A stretch of 64,000 nt of DNA, taken from contig NZ_QMED01000006.1 of NCBI RefSeq assembly GCF_003286125.1, forward strand, positions 124,001 through 188,000. Direction: 5' to 3'. The notes beneath the pieces were generated by a model that saw only the letters and a program-made list of their open reading frames with translations, was not told where the DNA came from and did no database searches. Positions 62,671-64,000 of the stretch are shown here, one piece after another. Source of the DNA: Algibacillus agarilyticus. Lineage in GTDB: Bacteria > Pseudomonadota > Gammaproteobacteria > Enterobacterales > Alteromonadaceae. The position numbers and the translations under genes are program-made. Position 1 is the stretch's first letter, and every line of letters begins with the position of its first letter.

Positions 62671-64000
62671 ATGCCTTTTGTAAAGCCCAATTTTTTAACC
62701 TTATCTATTGCGACCGTCTTATCTTCAGGTATCGCCTTACCCACGCTAGCGTCTTCAATCACGGGTACGGTTTTAGATCAAAAAAACAACCCAGTCAGTG
62801 ATGCAACAATAAAACTCGAAGGCACAACCAAAGTTGTGAAAACCGATGAAAATGGACGCTACGTTTTAAAATTAAGCGAACGCGAACTGCAAGACCATAT
62901 CCATATTCATGTGCATTCAAACAATCATTTACACGATGATCATGATTTTGGTTATGTTAAAGCTGACCAAGTTCTCGACTTTTCGTTAGTCCCGGTTATG
63001 TTCGAAAACGTTTTGGTAACAGCGACAATTTTAGAAACAACCACGATGGAATCAATCACGCCCATTTCGGTATTGGGTGCTGAAACACTCCGTAAGCGCC
63101 AAGCAGCAACGCTGGGCGAAACATTAAAGATGACACCCGGCGTGCACAGCACGTATTTTGCAGGTGTTGCAGCAAGCCCTGTCATTCGAGGCAATGATGG
63201 CCCCCGCGTTAAAATTGTACAAAATGGGTTAGATACAGCCGATGTGTCTCGTATTGGCCCTGATCATGCAGTAGCCAGTGATGCCAGTAGCGCGACACAA
63301 GTTGAAATATTAAGAGGACCTGCAACATTACAATATGGCAGTGGCGCCATTGGTGGGGTTGTTAATATTGTTGATAATCGCATTCCGGCTTATGTGCCAT
63401 CTGAGCTTGAGGGCGAAGGAGAGTTACGTTATAGCAGTGTAAACAATGAACGTTTTGGTAAAATCGATTTAACCACGGGCAGTGATAATCTCGCTTTTCA
63501 TTTAGATGCGTTTAAACGTGAAACTCAAGATGTAGAGATCCCTGGTTTTGCTGAATCAACACCTCACGATGGCGATACCAGTGGCATAATTGAAAACTCT
63601 GCGGTTAAAACTGATAACGTGGTAGCCGGTTTATCTTGGGTTAACGATCAAGGCTATATTGGTTTTTCTGTTCAAAAGATGGATAACGTTTACGGGGTGC
63701 CAGGCCACGCAGCACACGCGGATGATCATGACGAGCATGATGAGCATGATGAGCATGATGAGCATGATGAGCATGATGAGCATGATGAGCATGATGAGCA
63801 TGATGAGCATGATGAGCATGAAGAGCATGAAGAGCATGAAGAGCATGAAGAGCAGGTTAATATTGATTCATCATTACAGCGTTATCAACTCGCTGGTAAG
63901 TTGCATACACCTTTTCACGGTGTATCAGCCATTGAATTTAGCGGAGCATACTCTGACTATCAACATACCGAGCTAGAAGGTGATGAAATAGGCACCACTT
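62671..64000 (+). CDS. TonB-dependent receptor, probable zinc uptake (ZnuD-like), 3' end outside window
   Basis: Open from ATG 62671 to the window edge (443 codons) with no stop. Signal peptide (cleavage near TLA-SSI), a carboxypeptidase-regulatory-like domain (ITGTVLDQKNNPVSDATIKLEG, then a His-rich HIHIHVHSNNHLHDDHD), then the plug (VLVTATILE, ETLKMTPGVHS, VIRGNDGPRVKIVQNGL, EILRGPATLQYGSGAIGGVVNIVDNRIP) and the first barrel strands. An extracellular loop carries a 14-unit His-Asp/Glu-Glu tandem repeat. The His clusters and the two Zur-box-like sites upstream support zinc as ligand. The ribosome site is weak. Confidence 0.88.
   Translation, partial: MPFVKPNFLTLSIATVLSSGIALPTLASSITGTVLDQKNNPVSDATIKLEGTTKVVKTDENGRYVLKLSERELQDHIHIHVHSNNHLHDDHDFGYVKADQVLDFSLVPVMFENVLVTATILETTTMESITPISVLGAETLRKRQAATLGETLKMTPGVHSTYFAGVAASPVIRGNDGPRVKIVQNGLDTADVSRIGPDHAVASDASSATQVEILRGPATLQYGSGAIGGVVNIVDNRIPAYVPSELEGEGELRYSSVNNERFGKIDLTTGSDNLAFHLDAFKRETQDVEIPGFAESTPHDGDTSGIIENSAVKTDNVVAGLSWVNDQGYIGFSVQKMDNVYGVPGHAAHADDHDEHDEHDEHDEHDEHDEHDEHDEHDEHDEHEEHEEHEEHEEQVNIDSSLQRYQLAGKLHTPFHGVSAIEFSGAYSDYQHTELEGDEIGTT
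63727..63852 (+). repeat. 9-bp tandem repeat coding a His-acidic metal-binding loop
   Basis: Fourteen 9-bp units: ten coding His-Asp-Glu (CATGATGAG; the first is CATGACGAG), then four coding His-Glu-Glu (CATGAAGAG). The units are nearly identical, so copy number should change by slippage without breaking the frame. Confidence 0.95.

Noticed and set aside
63631-63976. Open frames coding Met-Ser-Met or Leu-Ile-Met repeats on both strands over the tandem repeat
   Set aside because: They are out-of-frame readings of the 9-bp repeat in the TonB receptor, whose own frame is open through the region.

Overview
The window is a chromosomal segment of an AT-rich marine gammaproteobacterium, most likely of the order Alteromonadales. 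This placement rests on gene content and style: TonB-dependent receptors next to glycoside hydrolases, a type-2 style dgt, a PBPRA1643-type SEC-C protein, NorR/NnrS, CreA and several MITE-like repeats. The genus cannot be fixed from sequence reading alone. I see no rRNA, tRNA, CRISPR array or intact insertion sequence. Both ends cut through genes: a CpxR-like response regulator at the left and a zinc-type TonB receptor at the right.

Layout. 1-5.5 kb holds a CpxR/CpxA-like two-component pair, a small secreted protein, a helical protein with a CheZ-like D-x-x-x-Q motif, and dgt overlapping a Pol-beta nucleotidyltransferase. 5.5-23.7 kb is a beta-glucan (probably laminarin-like) utilisation locus. 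The minus-strand arm is GH3 lipoprotein, vanadium-haloperoxidase/PAP2 lipoprotein, FucP-type sugar transporter and a secreted GH5 with two CBM6 and one CBM13. The plus-strand arm is TonB receptor, FG-GAP/ASPIC-UnbV lipoprotein and a GH5 lipoprotein. A LacI regulator and a second MFS transporter follow. Four copies of one 16-bp operator-like palindrome (three between the two arms, one before lacI) tie the locus into a single regulon. 23.7-33.7 kb carries small genes, a divergent norR/nnrS pair with a sigma-54 promoter and NorR-type sites, creA, two MITE-like elements, an MFS transporter and an AlkC-like alkylation repair protein.

33.7-36.4 kb is an accessory island. Two minus-strand genes, one unknown and one with a C-terminal Mrr-like PD-(D/E)XK nuclease domain, are bracketed by two nearly identical 134-bp repeats, with a 59-bp attC-like hairpin at the upstream edge. 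This is the best candidate for an undescribed (possibly defensive) system. 36.4-41.3 kb has a small-molecule kinase, a large secreted repeat protein with cysteine-rich modules and a basic tail, and a TauE/SafE exporter.

41.5-58.6 kb is a complete urea module. On the minus strand are an outer-membrane porin, the urea ABC transporter urtABCDE, urease and accessory genes ureDABCEFG and a small His-rich membrane protein, ending in a terminator. Divergent from it is a hybrid histidine kinase whose sensor is a whole NCS1-type permease plus a cysteine cluster, overlapping a LuxR-type response regulator. The arrangement suggests a transporter-like urea or nitrogen sensor controlling the porin-urt-ure operon. 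58.6-64 kb has a Tat-exported molybdenum hydroxylase pair (IorAB type), a lipoprotein, and a TonB receptor preceded by two Zur-box-like palindromes and carrying a 14-unit His-Asp/Glu tandem repeat, which points to zinc uptake.
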